Assembly: GCF_018613795.1 (NCBI RefSeq)
Contig: NZ_JAGGPN010000038.1
Span: forward strand, 62,001-126,000
Direction of reading: 5' to 3'
DNA: 64,000 bases
Source: Arthrobacter sp. ISL-65
Lineage (GTDB): Bacteria > Actinomycetota > Actinomycetes > Actinomycetales > Micrococcaceae
The translations under genes were made by a program, and so were the position numbers. Positions 53,231 through 61,570 of this stretch are shown in pieces. Below the pieces are notes generated by a model that searched no databases, was not told where the DNA came from, and saw only the letters and a program-made list of their open reading frames with translations. How positions within the stretch are numbered: the stretch's first letter is position 1; each line of letters starts with the position of its first letter.

Positions 53231-54523
53231 GTGGCCATTTCCGGACGGTTGGTACTCCTGGCGGCGGCCGGGCTGGCACCGGTGCTCCTCTTTCCCGGCT
53301 GGCTAACCGTGCTGGCCGTGCTCTTGGTTCTTGGCATCCTGATCCTGCTGGACGTACTGCTGGCTGCGGCACTGCAACAGGTCTCAGTGGAAAGGTCCGC
53401 GCCCGCCAACGTCACGCTTGGGGGCACGGCGGACTCCGTGCTGACGCTGCATAACCGTGGCACGCGCAAGCTCAGGGCCGTGGTGCGTGACGCCTGGCAG
53501 CCCTCCGCCGGGGCGGAAAACCCGGTCCAGGCGGCAGAAGTTCCGGCCGGTGAACGACGCCGCCTGGGCGTCAGGCTCAAGCCCGTCCGGCGGGGTGACC
53601 TCAAGGCGCCCCACGTCACCGTCCGCTCCTTCGGCCCGCTCCGGCTGGCCGCCCGCCAGAAAACGGTACACGCTCCCGGGTCGCTTCGGGTGCTGCCGCC
53701 CTTTAATTCCCGGCGGCACCTGCCGTCAAAACTGCGTCGGCTGCGGGAACTCGACGGTAAGGCGGCAGTGCAGATCCGCGGCGCCGGAACCGAATTCGAC
53801 TCCCTGCGCGACTATGTGCGGGGCGATGACGTCCGCTCCATCGACTGGCGCGCGACGGCGAGACGGTCCGCCGTCGTCGTCCGCACCTGGCGGCCGGAGC
53901 GCGACCGCCGCGTGGTAATCATGCTGGACACATCGCGGACCGCCGCTGCGCGCGTGAACGATGAACCCCGGCTGGATACCGGCATCGAGGCCGCACTGCT
54001 GCTGGGTGTCCTTGCCGAACGCGGCGGTGACCGCGTCGATTTTTTCGCCTTCGACCGGAGGATGCGCGCCCGGGCAGGCACAACGGCGGGCGGCAACCTG
54101 CTGGGGCAGCTGGTCCAGGCGGCGGCGCCGCTGCAGGCAGAACTCATCGAGCTGGACTGGGCACAGGTGCCTGCCCAGGTCCGTGCGGTTTCGGCGCACC
54201 GTTCGCTCGTGGTCCTGCTGACCTCACTGGATGGCGGCGCGCCGGAGGAAGGCCTCATTCCGATGGCGGCGCGCCTCGCCCGGCAGCACGTGGTTGTGGT
54301 GGCGTCGGTCCGGGACCCCCTGCTTGGCGAGATGCTCCAGGACAGGTCGACGGCGGCCCAGGTGTTCCGCGCGGCGGCCGCGGAACGAGCCCTGCTCGGG
54401 CGGGAAGCCGTGAGTGCCCAGCTCCGCCAATTCGGCGTCGAAGTGGTGGACGCCGAACCGCACCAGCTGCCGCCAGCGCTGGCTGATGCCTATATCCGGC
54501 TCAAGGCGGCAGGGCGGCTGTGA
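53231..54523 (+). CDS. DUF58-domain protein, MoxR partner
   Basis: This 430-residue protein starts at a GTG four bases after moxR. Two hydrophobic segments at about 5-45 anchor it. The C-terminal DUF58 domain, related to von Willebrand factor A, is recognised by LRDYVRGDDVRSIDWRATAR and the metal-site-like VVIMLDTSRT. MoxR with a DUF58 protein is a very common pair. In this operon the partners DUF4129 and DUF4350 are also membrane-bound, which suggests one envelope complex. Confidence 0.92.
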   Translation: MAISGRLVLLAAAGLAPVLLFPGWLTVLAVLLVLGILILLDVLLAAALQQVSVERSAPANVTLGGTADSVLTLHNRGTRKLRAVVRDAWQPSAGAENPVQAAEVPAGERRRLGVRLKPVRRGDLKAPHVTVRSFGPLRLAARQKTVHAPGSLRVLPPFNSRRHLPSKLRRLRELDGKAAVQIRGAGTEFDSLRDYVRGDDVRSIDWRATARRSAVVVRTWRPERDRRVVIMLDTSRTAAARVNDEPRLDTGIEAALLLGVLAERGGDRVDFFAFDRRMRARAGTTAGGNLLGQLVQAAAPLQAELIELDWAQVPAQVRAVSAHRSLVVLLTSLDGGAPEEGLIPMAARLARQHVVVVASVRDPLLGEMLQDRSTAAQVFRAAAAERALLGREAVSAQLRQFGVEVVDAEPHQLPPALADAYIRLKAAGRL

Positions 54524-55290
54524 GTGTCAGCTGGAATGCAGAATCATCAGACCAGATATCAGGAGCCGCCGTGAACGCCCCGATCTACCGCCAGGCGCTG
54601 GGCGCCGCCTTCTTCCGGCTGCAGCCGGAACTGCAAGAGTACTTTTCGCTTGCCCCGGGTTCCGGCAGCTTTGGCGTCGGCGAGGGCGTTTTCGACGTGG
54701 TGGGCTGCAGGCAGCAGTGGTTGCGGCCGATGCTTCGGCTGACCGCCGGTGAGCAGGCCTTCTTTCCGGAGTACGGCGAGGGCGTGCCGTTCCGGATCGA
54801 AAACCATGCGCATCTCGATCCTTTCGGCCGCTCCAGCCTGACTGCCCGGCGCGAGATATTCTTTCCCGGCAGAACCAGGATCTTCCAGGACACCACCAGC
54901 GCGAAAGTAGGCGGCGCCGGTGACCAGGCATGCCTCGTGGACTATGTGGGCCGGTACCGCCGGCTGGTCACGGACCTGAACCTCGGCGTGACGGCCGAGG
55001 GCCGGTTGCGGGGAGTCTCCGAATTTTCGCGGCTGTTCCTCGGCCCGCTCCGGTTGCCGCTGCCGGCCGCCCTTGACGCGAAAGCGTACGCGGAGCAGTG
55101 GTGGGATCCGGCCGCGGGGGAAACCGGGCGGCACAGGATCCAGGTCAAGGTGATCCAGCCGCAGCTCGGCCTCGTCCTGGTTTATGCGGGGCACTTCGAC
55201 TACCGGCTGGAACCGTATCCGCCCGGATGTTCTTCGGCTGGCTTCATTCCGGCGCGTGCCAGGCCGGACCGTTGGGAGCGACGAAGCTAA
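54520..55290 (+). CDS. DUF4166-domain protein
   Basis: This 256-residue soluble protein matches the DUF4166 pattern with IYRQALGAAFFRLQPELQEY, FSLAPGSGSFGVGEG and PFRIENHAHLDPFGR. Function is unknown; the family sometimes occurs fused to NAD(P)-binding domains. A GTG overlapping the DUF58 stop as GTGA gives the listed start and implies coupling; an in-frame GTG at 54571 (VNAPIYRQALG) is a plausible later start. It is the last gene of the plus-strand operon, convergent with the MetE-like gene 31 bases away. Confidence 0.8.
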   Translation: MSVSWNAESSDQISGAAVNAPIYRQALGAAFFRLQPELQEYFSLAPGSGSFGVGEGVFDVVGCRQQWLRPMLRLTAGEQAFFPEYGEGVPFRIENHAHLDPFGRSSLTARREIFFPGRTRIFQDTTSAKVGGAGDQACLVDYVGRYRRLVTDLNLGVTAEGRLRGVSEFSRLFLGPLRLPLPAALDAKAYAEQWWDPAAGETGRHRIQVKVIQPQLGLVLVYAGHFDYRLEPYPPGCSSAGFIPARARPDRWERRS

Positions 55291-55321
55291 GGCAGCTCCA
55301 GCTTCCTCAACCGGGCGCTGA

Positions 55322-56362
55322 TCAGCCGAGCGCCAGCTGGTTCAGTCCATCGGCAACCTGGGTCAGGCGGGTGAGGACTTCCGTCGCGGCGGCGGGTGAC
55401 TGGCTTTCAAGGCCGCCCGACGGCGTGACCCGCACCGTGGCGAGCGCCGCGATCGGCAGTCCCAGCTGCTGCCACGGACGCCGGACAGATTCAACGACGT
55501 CGGATGCCTTCGGCACGCCGCCCGGCCCGTCAGCCTGCAGGGCCCCGGCCCAGAGCCGCTTGCCGGCTTCGACTGCCTCCGCGAGCTGTTCCCACTGCCG
55601 GGTGGTCAGGGCCCGCAGCGGAACCGCGATGGCGTCCGCGCCGGCAGACATGATCCTTTCGAACGGGGCCTCGATCTCCGGCACCGCAATGGCGATCTCG
55701 GCGGCGCCGGCCTCGCGAAGGGCGTCAACCACCACATGCCAGAGCTCCGTGACCTCGTGTCCGGGGATGGAGCGCAGGGTCCGGTAGCCGCTGGAGGTGG
55801 GAATGGTGCCGGCGAGGACCGAGGCTATGTCCGGTTCGTCGAGCTGCACCACGAGCCTGGCCCCGGGAACGGCGGCGGACACTTTGGCCAGGTGCGCGCC
55901 AACCCCGGCGGCGAGGGAGGCAGCGATATCGCGGCGGGCGCCATAGTCGATCAGGGCACGCTCGCCGTTGTGCAGGTGCAGGCCGGCAGCCAGGCTCAGG
56001 GGGCCCCGCAGCTGGACCTTGAATTCATCGGCGGCGCTCTCCTCTTCGCCGGCGACATCGGCCAGCACGTTGATGTCCGTGGACAGGGCAGACCTTGCCC
56101 GGACCAAGTCGCGCCCGGGCCGGTCAACGATCCGCCAGCCGTGCGGCTGGACGTCCACTGCCAGGTCCACCAGGAGTGAGGCGGTGCGGCCTATGGCGTC
56201 GGCACCGACGCCGCGATCGGGAAGTTCAGCCAGAAAAGGAAGGTGCGGGCTGCCGAGCTCACCGCGGATGATGCGGGTGGCCTCCACCGGGTCCTGGCCC
56301 GGCCAGGGTCCCAGGGCGGTTGCCGTTACCTGGGCCGGCAGCTGAAGGTTTGGGTCCGGCAC
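55322..56362 (-). CDS. MetE-like C-terminal-domain protein without zinc ligands
   Basis: This 346-residue protein has the TIM-barrel fold pattern of the C-terminal half of cobalamin-independent methionine synthase: SPHLPFLAELPDRGVGADAI, RLVVQLDEPDIASVL and LWAGALQADG. It contains no cysteine at all, although MetE needs two cysteines and a histidine to bind catalytic zinc. It should therefore not be annotated as methionine synthase on similarity alone. It starts at a GTG three bases after the chorismate mutase gene, so the two are one transcript. A related cysteine-poor protein is found in mycobacteria; its role is unknown. Confidence 0.8.
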   Translation of the reverse strand: MPDPNLQLPAQVTATALGPWPGQDPVEATRIIRGELGSPHLPFLAELPDRGVGADAIGRTASLLVDLAVDVQPHGWRIVDRPGRDLVRARSALSTDINVLADVAGEEESAADEFKVQLRGPLSLAAGLHLHNGERALIDYGARRDIAASLAAGVGAHLAKVSAAVPGARLVVQLDEPDIASVLAGTIPTSSGYRTLRSIPGHEVTELWHVVVDALREAGAAEIAIAVPEIEAPFERIMSAGADAIAVPLRALTTRQWEQLAEAVEAGKRLWAGALQADGPGGVPKASDVVESVRRPWQQLGLPIAALATVRVTPSGGLESQSPAAATEVLTRLTQVADGLNQLALG

Positions 56363-56365
56363 GGC

Positions 56366-56788
56366 TTAGGCAGTAAGCGGTGCGGAGGGGCTGGCCGACC
56401 CATTGGCCGTTTCGCCACCGGCGTTGTGGTCCTCGGCGATCGCCTCGTGGTGCCGGATCACCTCGCCGATGATGAAGTTCAGGAACTTTTCCGCAAACGC
56501 CGGGTCCAGTTGCGCGTCCTCCGCGAGGCGGCGGAGCCTGGCGATCTGGGCAGTTTCACGGCCGGGATCCCCCGCGGGGAGGCGGTGGGCAGCCTTGAGG
56601 AAACCCACCTTCTGCGTCGCCTTGAACCGCTCCGCGAGAAGGTAGACGAGGGTTGCATCGATGTTGTCGATGCTTGACCGGATTGATAGCAGCTCCGCCA
56701 TCACCGCAGGATCCACATGCCCGGCCAGGGAGCTGGCGGCAGGATTGTAGGAGTCGGTGTCAGGCAGATCATGGTTCAGCTCGGTCAT
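56366..56788 (-). CDS. chorismate mutase (AroQ class)
   Basis: This 140-residue protein has the all-helical AroQ domain over about 33-118: LLSIRSSIDNIDATLVYLLA, ERFKATQKVGFLKA and then LNFIIGEVIRHHEAI. The domain converts chorismate to prephenate for tyrosine and phenylalanine synthesis. The active-site Arg (IRSSID), Lys (TQKVG) and Glu region are in place. No signal peptide is present, so it is cytoplasmic. The N- and C-terminal extensions are low in complexity. It precedes the MetE-like gene by three bases. Confidence 0.92.
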   Translation of the reverse strand: MTELNHDLPDTDSYNPAASSLAGHVDPAVMAELLSIRSSIDNIDATLVYLLAERFKATQKVGFLKAAHRLPAGDPGRETAQIARLRRLAEDAQLDPAFAEKFLNFIIGEVIRHHEAIAEDHNAGGETANGSASPSAPLTA

Positions 56789-56884
56789 GGTTCCAGTCTA
56801 TGGGCACCGCAGGACTCTCTGCCCGTGTTAAGGATGCTGGCAGAGAATGTAAGTGTTCGCGCATATTGATGAGGGAGGATGCAC

Positions 56885-57541
56885 ATGAGGATCGCAGTTC
56901 TTGGTACCGGTGTGGCGGGCAGGACCCTGGCGGGAAAACTCGTGGAGTCCGGGCACGACGTCGTTCTCGGGTCTCGGACCGCCACCAACGAGGCCGCCGT
57001 GGGGTGGGCAGCGGCGGCGGGGCCGGGGGCCAAAGCCGCGACGTTCTTCGACGCCGCGGCGGACGCCGAGGTGGTCTTCAACGCGACTCCCGGCGCGGTT
57101 TCGCTGGAGGTGCTGGCTGCAGCCAGCACGAAGAACCTCGCCGGCAAGGTGCTGATCGATGTGGCCAACCCGCTGGACCATTCGGCCGGCTTCCCGCCTT
57201 CGCTCTCCATCTCGAACACCGACAGCCTGGCGGAAACCATCCAAAGGGCGTTTCCCACGGCCCGCGTGGTGAAGGCACTGAACACCATGCGCGCCGACGT
57301 CATGGTGGCGCCGGACCGGCTGGCAGGCGGGGATCACGACGTGTTCATGGCCGGGGACGACGCGGAGGCCAAGGAAGTGGTGGCCGGACTCCTGCGGGAA
57401 TTCGGGTGGCGGACCGAACACATCAGGGACCTGGGCCCGCTCGAGGCGGCACGGGGCATGGAGATGTGGCTGCCGCTGTGGCTGCGGATTTTCCTCAAGC
57501 AGGGGGACAGCATATTCAACATCAAGGTGGTCTCTGACTAG
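56885..57541 (+). CDS. NAD(P)-binding oxidoreductase, F420-reductase-like
   Basis: This 218-residue Rossmann-fold protein starts MRIAVLGTGVAGRTLAGKL. Two ATGs are six bases apart; I chose the second because GGGAGG ends six bases before it but directly abuts the first. The dinucleotide motif GTGVAG is followed by GSRTATN, where the Ser-Arg suggests NADP(H) preference. KALNTMRADVMV and the C-terminal DLGPLEAARGMEMW match NPD (NADPH:F420 oxidoreductase-like) proteins. The true electron acceptor is unknown. It is transcribed alone and ends at a strong terminator. Confidence 0.85.
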   Translation: MRIAVLGTGVAGRTLAGKLVESGHDVVLGSRTATNEAAVGWAAAAGPGAKAATFFDAAADAEVVFNATPGAVSLEVLAAASTKNLAGKVLIDVANPLDHSAGFPPSLSISNTDSLAETIQRAFPTARVVKALNTMRADVMVAPDRLAGGDHDVFMAGDDAEAKEVVAGLLREFGWRTEHIRDLGPLEAARGMEMWLPLWLRIFLKQGDSIFNIKVVSD

Positions 57542-57547
57542 AACAGC

Positions 57548-57595
57548 GCAAACTGGCGTCCCCGCCCTCTGCGGAGGGCGGGGACGCCAGTTTGC
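57548..57595. terminator. bidirectional terminator between the oxidoreductase and ABC ATPase genes
   Basis: Bases 57548-57569 pair perfectly with 57574-57595, a 22-base stem around TGCG. The core is GGCGTCCCCGCCCTC. It separates two converging genes and is one of the most stable hairpins in the window. Confidence 0.88.
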
Positions 57596-57609
57596 CGTGC
57601 CTTTTGTGC

Positions 57610-59325
57610 TCAGATGCCCAGCAGGGCGCGGTGGTCCTCCCGGCGCTTCGCCTGCTCGGCCGGATCCGGGACAGGCAGCGACGCGATCAGGCGCTTCGTG
57701 TAGTCATGCTGCGGAGAGCCCATGACGTGGTGACCGATTCCCTGCTCAACGAGTTTGCCCTTGTACAGCACCCCGACCCAGTGCGACAGCATATCCACCA
57801 CCGCAAGGTCGTGGCTGATGAACAGCGCCGCGAACCCGAACTCCTGCTGGATCTCACGAAAGAGCTCCAGGACTTTCGCCTGCACCGAAACGTCCAGCGC
57901 CGACGTCGGCTCATCGGCGATGAGCAGTTTCGGGTTCAGGATCAGCGCCCGCGCCAGGGAGGCGCGCTGGCGCTGCCCGCCGGAGAGCTCATGCGGGAAA
58001 CGGTCAGCGTACGACGCCGGCAGCTGGACTGACTCCAACAGCTCACCTACGCGCTGGCGCGCCTGCGCCGGTGAAGGGTTGGTGTGGATGACCAGCGGTT
58101 CGGCGACGCAGTCGCCGATGGTCAGCTGCGGGTTGAAGGACGCTGCCGGGTCCTGGAAGACGAACCCGATCTCCTTGCGGAGCGGCTTGAAGGTCCGTTC
58201 CTTGAAGTTCAGCATCTCGTAGCCCAGGACATTCAGGCTTCCGCCGGTAGTCCGGTTAAGGCCGGCGATGGCCCGGCCGATGGTGGTCTTCCCGGAGCCG
58301 GACTCGCCGACGAGTCCGAACACCTCGCCCTCGGACACCGTGAAGCTCACCCCGTCCACTGCCTTGAAGGCGGGGCTGCCAAGCCGTCCGGGATATTCGA
58401 TGGTGAGGCCCTTGGCCTCCACCAGCACCTGCCCGCCCTGGTGCGCCCGCTCCGTCATACCTTCGGAGGCCGAATGCCGGCCAAGGTGCGGGACGGCGGC
58501 CAGCAGCTTCCGCGTGTAGTCCTGCCGCGGATCTGCGAAGAGGGATCTCGCGCTGGCTTCCTCGACGACGTTGCCCTGGTACATCACCACGACGCGGTCG
58601 GCGAGGTCTGCCACCACGCCCATATTGTGCGTGATCAGCACAATGGACGTCCCGTACTTGTCCCTCAGGTCCCGCAGGAGCTCCAAAATCTCCGCCTGCA
58701 CAGTGACGTCCAGGGCGGTGGTGGGTTCGTCCGCGACGATCAGCCCCGGATTCAGGGCAAGCGCGGCGGCGATGACCACGCGCTGCTTCTGGCCGCCGGA
58801 GAACTGATGCGGGTAGTAGTTGACGCGCGTTTCAGGGTCCGGGATGCCCACTTTGCGCAGGGCCTCGATGGCCCGGGCCTTCGCCTCCTTCGCGGTGACC
58901 CGTTTGCCGCCGTCCCGGCCCGCGTGGGCGAGGATGCCTTCGGCGATCTGCCAGCCGACGGTGAACACCGGATTCAGTGCCGTGGACGGCTCCTGGAAGA
59001 CCATGGCCACGTCCCGTCCGCGGATCTGGCGGAGCTTCCCCGGGCTGACGCTGATGACGTTACTGCCGTTGATCACCACCGCGCCGGAGCTGATGGCGGT
59101 TTCCGGCAGCAGGCCCAGGATGGTCTTGGCCGTCACGGTCTTGCCGGAACCGGATTCGCCGACGATGGCGAGCACTTCCCCCGCCTTCACTTCAAGGCTC
59201 ACGTCCCTCACGGCGTGGACGTCCCCGGCGTCGGTGGCGAACGTGACCTTGAGATGGTCAATATCCAGCACCGGTCCGGTGCCGGCGGCGTGCCGGTCAG
59301 AAACAGATCCAATATTGATGGTCAT
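57610..59325 (-). CDS. peptide ABC transporter ATPase, two ATPase domains fused (DppD-DppF type)
   Basis: This 571-residue protein holds two complete nucleotide-binding domains in one chain. The first (about 20-280) has Walker A GESGSGKTVT, signature FSGGQKQRV and Walker B LIVADEPTTALDV. The second (about 305-565) has GESGSGKTTI, LSGGQRQRA and LLIADEPTSALDV. In most bacteria these are two genes, dppD and dppF. The start at 59325 overlaps the permease stop as ATGA; the longer open frame lies inside the permease. It energises import of oligo- or dipeptides through the two permeases encoded upstream. Confidence 0.94.
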   Translation of the reverse strand: MTINIGSVSDRHAAGTGPVLDIDHLKVTFATDAGDVHAVRDVSLEVKAGEVLAIVGESGSGKTVTAKTILGLLPETAISSGAVVINGSNVISVSPGKLRQIRGRDVAMVFQEPSTALNPVFTVGWQIAEGILAHAGRDGGKRVTAKEAKARAIEALRKVGIPDPETRVNYYPHQFSGGQKQRVVIAAALALNPGLIVADEPTTALDVTVQAEILELLRDLRDKYGTSIVLITHNMGVVADLADRVVVMYQGNVVEEASARSLFADPRQDYTRKLLAAVPHLGRHSASEGMTERAHQGGQVLVEAKGLTIEYPGRLGSPAFKAVDGVSFTVSEGEVFGLVGESGSGKTTIGRAIAGLNRTTGGSLNVLGYEMLNFKERTFKPLRKEIGFVFQDPAASFNPQLTIGDCVAEPLVIHTNPSPAQARQRVGELLESVQLPASYADRFPHELSGGQRQRASLARALILNPKLLIADEPTSALDVSVQAKVLELFREIQQEFGFAALFISHDLAVVDMLSHWVGVLYKGKLVEQGIGHHVMGSPQHDYTKRLIASLPVPDPAEQAKRREDHRALLGI

Positions 59326-60344
59326 GAGCTTCTCACATCTGCTGAAATGGCTGCCTGGGCCGCCGCGGTCGAGTCCGGTCCGCCCTTGTTTCCGGCGCGC
59401 TTGCGCCCGCGGAGGCGGGGATCGTTGAGGTCGTTGATGCTCTCCCCCACCAGCGTGAGGCCAAGCACCGTCCAGACGATGGCAAGGCCCGGGAACACGC
59501 CGGTCCACCAGATGCCTGACGTGGTGTCCGCCAGCGCCTTGTTGAGGTCGAAGCCCCATTCGGCGGCCGACGAGGGTTCGATGCCGAATCCCAGGAAACC
59601 CAGGCCGGCGAGGGTCAGGATCGCCTCGGACGCGTTCAGGGTGAAAATCAGCGGAAGGGTTCGGGTGGCATTCCGGTAGATGTGCCTGCCCATGATGCGG
59701 ATGCTGGAGGCGCCCACTACCTTTGCCGATTCGACAAAGGGTTCGGCCTTGAGCCTGATGGTCTCCGCCCTAATGACCCGGAAGTACTGCGGAATGAACA
59801 CCACCGTGATGGAGATCGCCGCGGCGAGCACGCCGCCGAGGAGGCTGGACTCGCCGCCGCTGATGACGATGGCCATGACGATGGCCACCAGCAGTGACGG
59901 GAACGCGTAGATGGCGTCTGCCACCACCACGAGGATGCGGTCGAGCCAGCCGCCGAGATACCCGCTCACCAGACCGAGGATGACGCCGGCGAAGATGGAC
60001 AGCACCACGGCCACAAGGATCACGAGGATGGCGGTCTGGGAGCCCCAGATGACCCGGGACAGGACATCGTAGCCACCCACGGTGGTGCCCAGCAGATGCT
60101 TTCCGCCGGGAGCCTGCTGCGTGGGGAAGCTGCCGTCGGCGTCGGAAAGTTGCGCAAATCCATAGGGGGCGAGGAGCGGCGCGAAAATGGCGGTCAGGAG
60201 GAACGTGCCCGTCAGGACCAGGCCGACGACGAGCATGCCCCGCTGGAGTCCGACGCTTTTGTTGAAATGGGAAATGACGGGCAGCCGTTTGAGCAGCGGT
60301 GCTTTGCGGTGCACGGCGGCTTCCACTGGAGGGATGGTGCTCAT
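59322..60344 (-). CDS. peptide ABC transporter permease, DppC-like
   Basis: This 340-residue permease starts at MSTIPPVEAAVHRKAP. It has six transmembrane segments, an N-terminal OppC-type region and the EAA-like coupling motif EPFVESAKVVGASSIRIMGR. It has the periplasmic-side LLGTTVGGYDVLSRV stretch typical of DppC/OppC. The start is two bases after the DppB-like gene, and its stop overlaps the ATPase gene, so transporter subunits are made together. Confidence 0.93.
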   Translation of the reverse strand: MSTIPPVEAAVHRKAPLLKRLPVISHFNKSVGLQRGMLVVGLVLTGTFLLTAIFAPLLAPYGFAQLSDADGSFPTQQAPGGKHLLGTTVGGYDVLSRVIWGSQTAILVILVAVVLSIFAGVILGLVSGYLGGWLDRILVVVADAIYAFPSLLVAIVMAIVISGGESSLLGGVLAAAISITVVFIPQYFRVIRAETIRLKAEPFVESAKVVGASSIRIMGRHIYRNATRTLPLIFTLNASEAILTLAGLGFLGFGIEPSSAAEWGFDLNKALADTTSGIWWTGVFPGLAIVWTVLGLTLVGESINDLNDPRLRGRKRAGNKGGPDSTAAAQAAISADVRSS

Positions 60345-60346
60345 TG

Positions 60347-61438
60347 TCAGTACCTCACACGGGGGTCGATCAGCGCGGCCACGATGTCCACGATGAAGTT
60401 GGTGATGGCGACGATGACGGCCAGGAGGACTACGATGCCCTGGACGGCCACAAAGTCGCGGGCCGTCAGGTAGTTGGCCAGCTGGAAGCCCAGCCCTTTC
60501 CACTCAAAGGTTTTTTCCGTAAGCACGGCGCCGCCGAGCATCACCGCTATCTGGAGGCCCATGACGGTGATGATGGGGATCAGGGCAGGCTTGTAGGCGT
60601 GCTTGGTGACCAGCCGAAATTCACTGACGCCCCGCGAGCGGCCCGCTTCGATGTAGTCGCGGCCCAGCGTGCCGATGAGATTGGTGCGCACCAGACGGAG
60701 GAAGATGCCTGCCGTCAGCAGGCCCAGGGCAACAGCGGGCAGGACGGCATGCGCCATCACGTCGCCGAGGGCGGCCATATTGCCGCTTCTGAGCGCGTCC
60801 AGCCAATAAATTCCGGTTGGTGCCTGGAGCCCGGTGAGGGCAAGTTCGCTGGAGGTTTTCGCCCGACCAGCCACGGGCAGCCAGCCCAGCCACACGGCGA
60901 AGGTCAGCTTCAGCAGCAAACCGGCAAAAAATACGGGTGTGGCATAGCAGAGAATGGCAAAAACGCGCAGTACCGCGTCGGGAAGATGGTCACGCCGGTG
61001 CGCGGCGATCATCCCGAATGGAATGCCCACCAGAAGCGCGACGATCAGTGCATTAATGGTGAGTTCGAGAGTGGCCGAACCATAGGTTGCCAGCATCTCA
61101 GTTACCTGGCGGTTGTCAGAGAGGGTGGTGCCGAAATTGCCGGTCACCAGCTGGCCCAGGTATTCGAAGTACTGGACGGGGAGCGGCCGGTCGTATCCGG
61201 CGTCGTGAATCCGCTGCTGCAGCTGTTCCGGAGGCAGGCGACCGCCCATGGCAGCCGTGATGGGGTCGCCGGTGATCCTCATGAGGAAGAACACCATGGT
61301 GACCAGGATAAAGATGGTTGGAAAGATCAGGAGGAACCTGATCAGAATGTACTGGCCCAGTCCCCCGCCGGACTTCTTTTTCTTTGTCGGCAAAAGGCCG
61401 TCTGCGTCGCTTGGCGGCGCCTCAATGAGAGTTGTCAT
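60347..61438 (-). CDS. peptide ABC transporter permease, DppB-like
   Basis: This permease has six transmembrane segments and the OppB/DppB coupling loop RDYIEAGRSRGVSEFRLVTK. A basic KKKKSGGG stretch precedes the first membrane helix. The start is uncertain: the listed ATG at 61438 (MTTLIEAPPSD) gives 363 residues, while a GTG at 61471 would give 374; neither has a strong ribosome binding site. It follows the substrate-binding protein gene after a 130-base gap containing a hairpin, and is two bases before the DppC-like gene. Confidence 0.9.
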   Translation of the reverse strand: MTTLIEAPPSDADGLLPTKKKKSGGGLGQYILIRFLLIFPTIFILVTMVFFLMRITGDPITAAMGGRLPPEQLQQRIHDAGYDRPLPVQYFEYLGQLVTGNFGTTLSDNRQVTEMLATYGSATLELTINALIVALLVGIPFGMIAAHRRDHLPDAVLRVFAILCYATPVFFAGLLLKLTFAVWLGWLPVAGRAKTSSELALTGLQAPTGIYWLDALRSGNMAALGDVMAHAVLPAVALGLLTAGIFLRLVRTNLIGTLGRDYIEAGRSRGVSEFRLVTKHAYKPALIPIITVMGLQIAVMLGGAVLTEKTFEWKGLGFQLANYLTARDFVAVQGIVVLLAVIVAITNFIVDIVAALIDPRVRY

Positions 61439-61496
61439 TACTGCCTGATTCTGTGTTTCCGGGTCCGTCACGGATCCGGAATCCGCTGTTCACCGG

Positions 61497-61544
61497 CCAG
61501 CAAGGAGGCGGAACGCCCGGAAGGCGTCCCGCCTCCTTGGCTGG
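61497..61544 (-). terminator. intercistronic hairpin after the binding-protein gene
   Basis: CCAGCAAGGAGGCGGAACGCC (61497-61517) pairs with 61523-61544 around a five-base loop, with one bulge and one mismatch. It lies between the substrate-binding protein gene and the permease genes. Such a hairpin usually stabilises the upstream message or partly terminates, so that binding protein exceeds permease. Confidence 0.65.
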
Positions 61545-61570
61545 TCAGGACCTGATGGGGTGGTGGAGCC

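Noticed and set aside
58084..59679. 531-codon open frame antisense to the fused ABC ATPase
   Set aside because: Both ATPase domains are intact on the minus strand; the antisense product has no recognisable motif.
60299..61555. 418-codon open frame antisense to the DppB-like permease
   Set aside because: It shadows a clear permease gene and would read through the intercistronic hairpin.
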